5,560 nucleotides of DNA from an uncultured Methanobrevibacter sp. (GTDB taxonomy: Archaea; Methanobacteriota; Methanobacteria; Methanobacteriales; Methanobacteriaceae). Positions 4,544 through 5,560 of the stretch are shown here, piece by piece. The stretch is from NCBI RefSeq assembly GCF_900316895.1, contig NZ_ONER01000096.1:1-5560 (forward strand). Reading direction: 5' to 3'. The stretch's first letter is position 1. Each line of letters starts with the position of its first letter. Made by a program: the position numbers and the translations under genes. The notes beneath the pieces were generated by a model. That model was given only the letters and a program-made list of their open reading frames with translations, did not search any database and was not told the origin of the DNA.

Positions 4544-5560
4544 ATGTTAAACAAAAAATATATTTTTTTACTGCTATTATCAATAGTATGTATTTGCACG
4601 TTATCTGCAGTTAGTGCAACGGATGATGTTGCAGATGTTTTAGCAACTAATGAATATGATGATGCATTAACAGTTGATGAAACTAACGCAGATGAGTTAG
4701 CAACTAATTTTGAAGAAGATTTGGAAAAATCTATAGATGAAACTAACGAAGAGAATATTGTAGATGAAGAAAAATTATCTGTTGTTGAAGATGATTCCAA
4801 ATTGACAGTCGACCAGTCAAATAATGAATTATCAATGATTTGGGGTAATTACTATTCAGTTGACTTATCAGATACCACAATTGCTTCAAATAAACAACAG
4901 ACTATTAAGGCTTATGTAACACCTAGTATAGTAAGTGGCTCTTATGGATATGATTTTGATTTCATAGTTATTGATAATAACGCTAAAGCTGTTTTTTCTA
5001 AACATTTTTCAGACACATCAACAGCTACCAAAACAATTCCAGTAACTATTCCAAAAAATACTTTGGCGCCAGGGACATATTTTATAGCTGCATTTAATAC
5101 TTTTGATGAGGTTCTTATGGATAGCGCATATCTATATGTCTCAGGAAATGCGGTTATCGAAGCCAATAACTATTATTCCAGTTATATGTCTGGTGTGGCA
5201 ATGTCCGGTAGAATAACAGATCAAGTGACTGGAAAACCAATTAGCACTATGAGTGTAAAGGTTGTTTTTACAAAAGGTTCAACCACTATAACAAAATATT
5301 ACAATCCTGATAGTAATGGTTACTTTTCATTCGTTCCTCCTGTAGGTGTTGGAACTTGGATTGTAAGCATTACTCCATCTGCAGCTCATGTTGGCGGATC
5401 AGCTTCTAAAACAGCTACAATTACAAAATCTAAAGTAGTTGTAAAAGCTAAAAAAGTCGTTGAATACAAAGGATTCAAGGCTAAACTTAAGGCCACTGTA
5501 AAAAGCAACGGCAAGAATGTCAATGAGGGTAAAGTTCAATTTAAAATCAACGGCAAAAAA
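4544..5560 (+). CDS. Adhesin-like surface protein with Ig-like modules, 3' end outside window
   Basis: Open reading frame of 339 codons that runs off the right edge, so the C-terminus and any anchor are unseen. Residues 1-25 are a signal peptide (NKK, then a Leu/Ile/Val core, cleavage likely at AVSA before TDD). Residues 26-97 are a very acidic, low-complexity spacer containing a degenerate tandem duplication (33-71). Residues about 98-200 form a beta-rich domain (IPVTIP, LAPGTYFIAAF). Residues about 203-295 resemble a carboxypeptidase-regulatory or prealbumin-like module, with GRITDQVTGKPIS (222-234) and DSNGYFSFVPP (256-266). From 297 a lysine-rich Ig-like repeat begins (EGKVQFKINGKK, 328-339), typical of repeats in Methanobrevibacter adhesin-like proteins. 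Probably envelope-exposed and adhesive; the ligand is unknown. No N-X-S/T sequon occurs in the visible part. ATG 4544 is chosen because it directly precedes the signal peptide. Confidence 0.88.
   Translation, partial: MLNKKYIFLLLLSIVCICTLSAVSATDDVADVLATNEYDDALTVDETNADELATNFEEDLEKSIDETNEENIVDEEKLSVVEDDSKLTVDQSNNELSMIWGNYYSVDLSDTTIASNKQQTIKAYVTPSIVSGSYGYDFDFIVIDNNAKAVFSKHFSDTSTATKTIPVTIPKNTLAPGTYFIAAFNTFDEVLMDSAYLYVSGNAVIEANNYYSSYMSGVAMSGRITDQVTGKPISTMSVKVVFTKGSTTITKYYNPDSNGYFSFVPPVGVGTWIVSITPSAAHVGGSASKTATITKSKVVVKAKKVVEYKGFKAKLKATVKSNGKNVNEGKVQFKINGKK
4640..4756 (+). repeat. Degenerate tandem duplication in the acidic spacer of the adhesin-like gene
   Basis: Two adjacent units of about 19 and 20 codons (4640-4696 and 4697-4756) both begin with TTAGCAACTAAT (encoding LATN) and both contain GATGAAACTAACG (encoding DETN; 4676-4688 and 4736-4748). 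The identical blocks are 12 and 13 bp, while the sequence between has diverged but stays acidic. This reads as an old in-frame tandem duplication. Confidence 0.65.

Noticed and set aside
4531..4800. Minus-strand frame of 89 codons rich in serine.
   Set aside because: It is the antisense shadow of the acidic Asp/Glu-rich spacer of the adhesin-like gene, whose signal peptide and domains are clearly the real coding strand.

Overview
The window looks like a piece of a methanogenic archaeon of the order Methanobacteriales, most likely Methanobrevibacter or a close relative. This is inferred from the sequence alone. The support is two adhesin-like surface proteins built on Methanobrevibacter lines (signal peptide, acidic spacer, DUF11 or Ig-like modules), one of which ends in a GNPI-type hydrophobic anchor. 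Intergenic DNA is very AT-rich with archaeal-type TATA boxes and T-tract terminators, and one Shine-Dalgarno sequence is perfect (GGAGGT). No tRNA, rRNA, CRISPR array, insertion sequence or phage gene is visible.

Layout, left to right. Bases 1-1224 (+) are the 3' four-fifths of a class I FAD/NAD(P)-dependent pyridine nucleotide-disulfide oxidoreductase whose start lies outside the window. Bases 1319-2023 (+) encode a compact secreted protein with one DUF11 domain and a C-terminal membrane anchor. It runs tail to tail, with no intervening base, into a minus-strand PLP-dependent cysteine-synthase-family gene (2024-2983). Two further minus-strand genes follow: a GNAT acetyltransferase (3067-3555) and a small secreted protein of unknown function (3652-4080). 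A 463-bp, extremely AT-rich divergent intergenic region (4081-4543) separates these from a plus-strand adhesin-like protein (4544 to the window end). That last gene is open at the right edge and is easy to miss because no stop codon is present.

How the parts relate. The three minus-strand genes point the same way but have gaps of 83-96 bp. A hairpin plus T-tract terminator follows the small secreted protein, and separate TATA-like sequences precede the other two, so I read them as separate transcription units rather than an operon. Three of the six genes (1319-2023, 3652-4080, 4544-5560) encode exported proteins, so the region is rich in cell-surface functions, with a redox enzyme and an amino-acid-type metabolic enzyme interspersed. 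I see no convincing multi-gene new system. The points most worth a second look are the orphan secreted protein, the non-canonical active-site motifs in the two metabolic enzymes, the abutting convergent genes, and the AT-rich divergent region with a small G-rich island.
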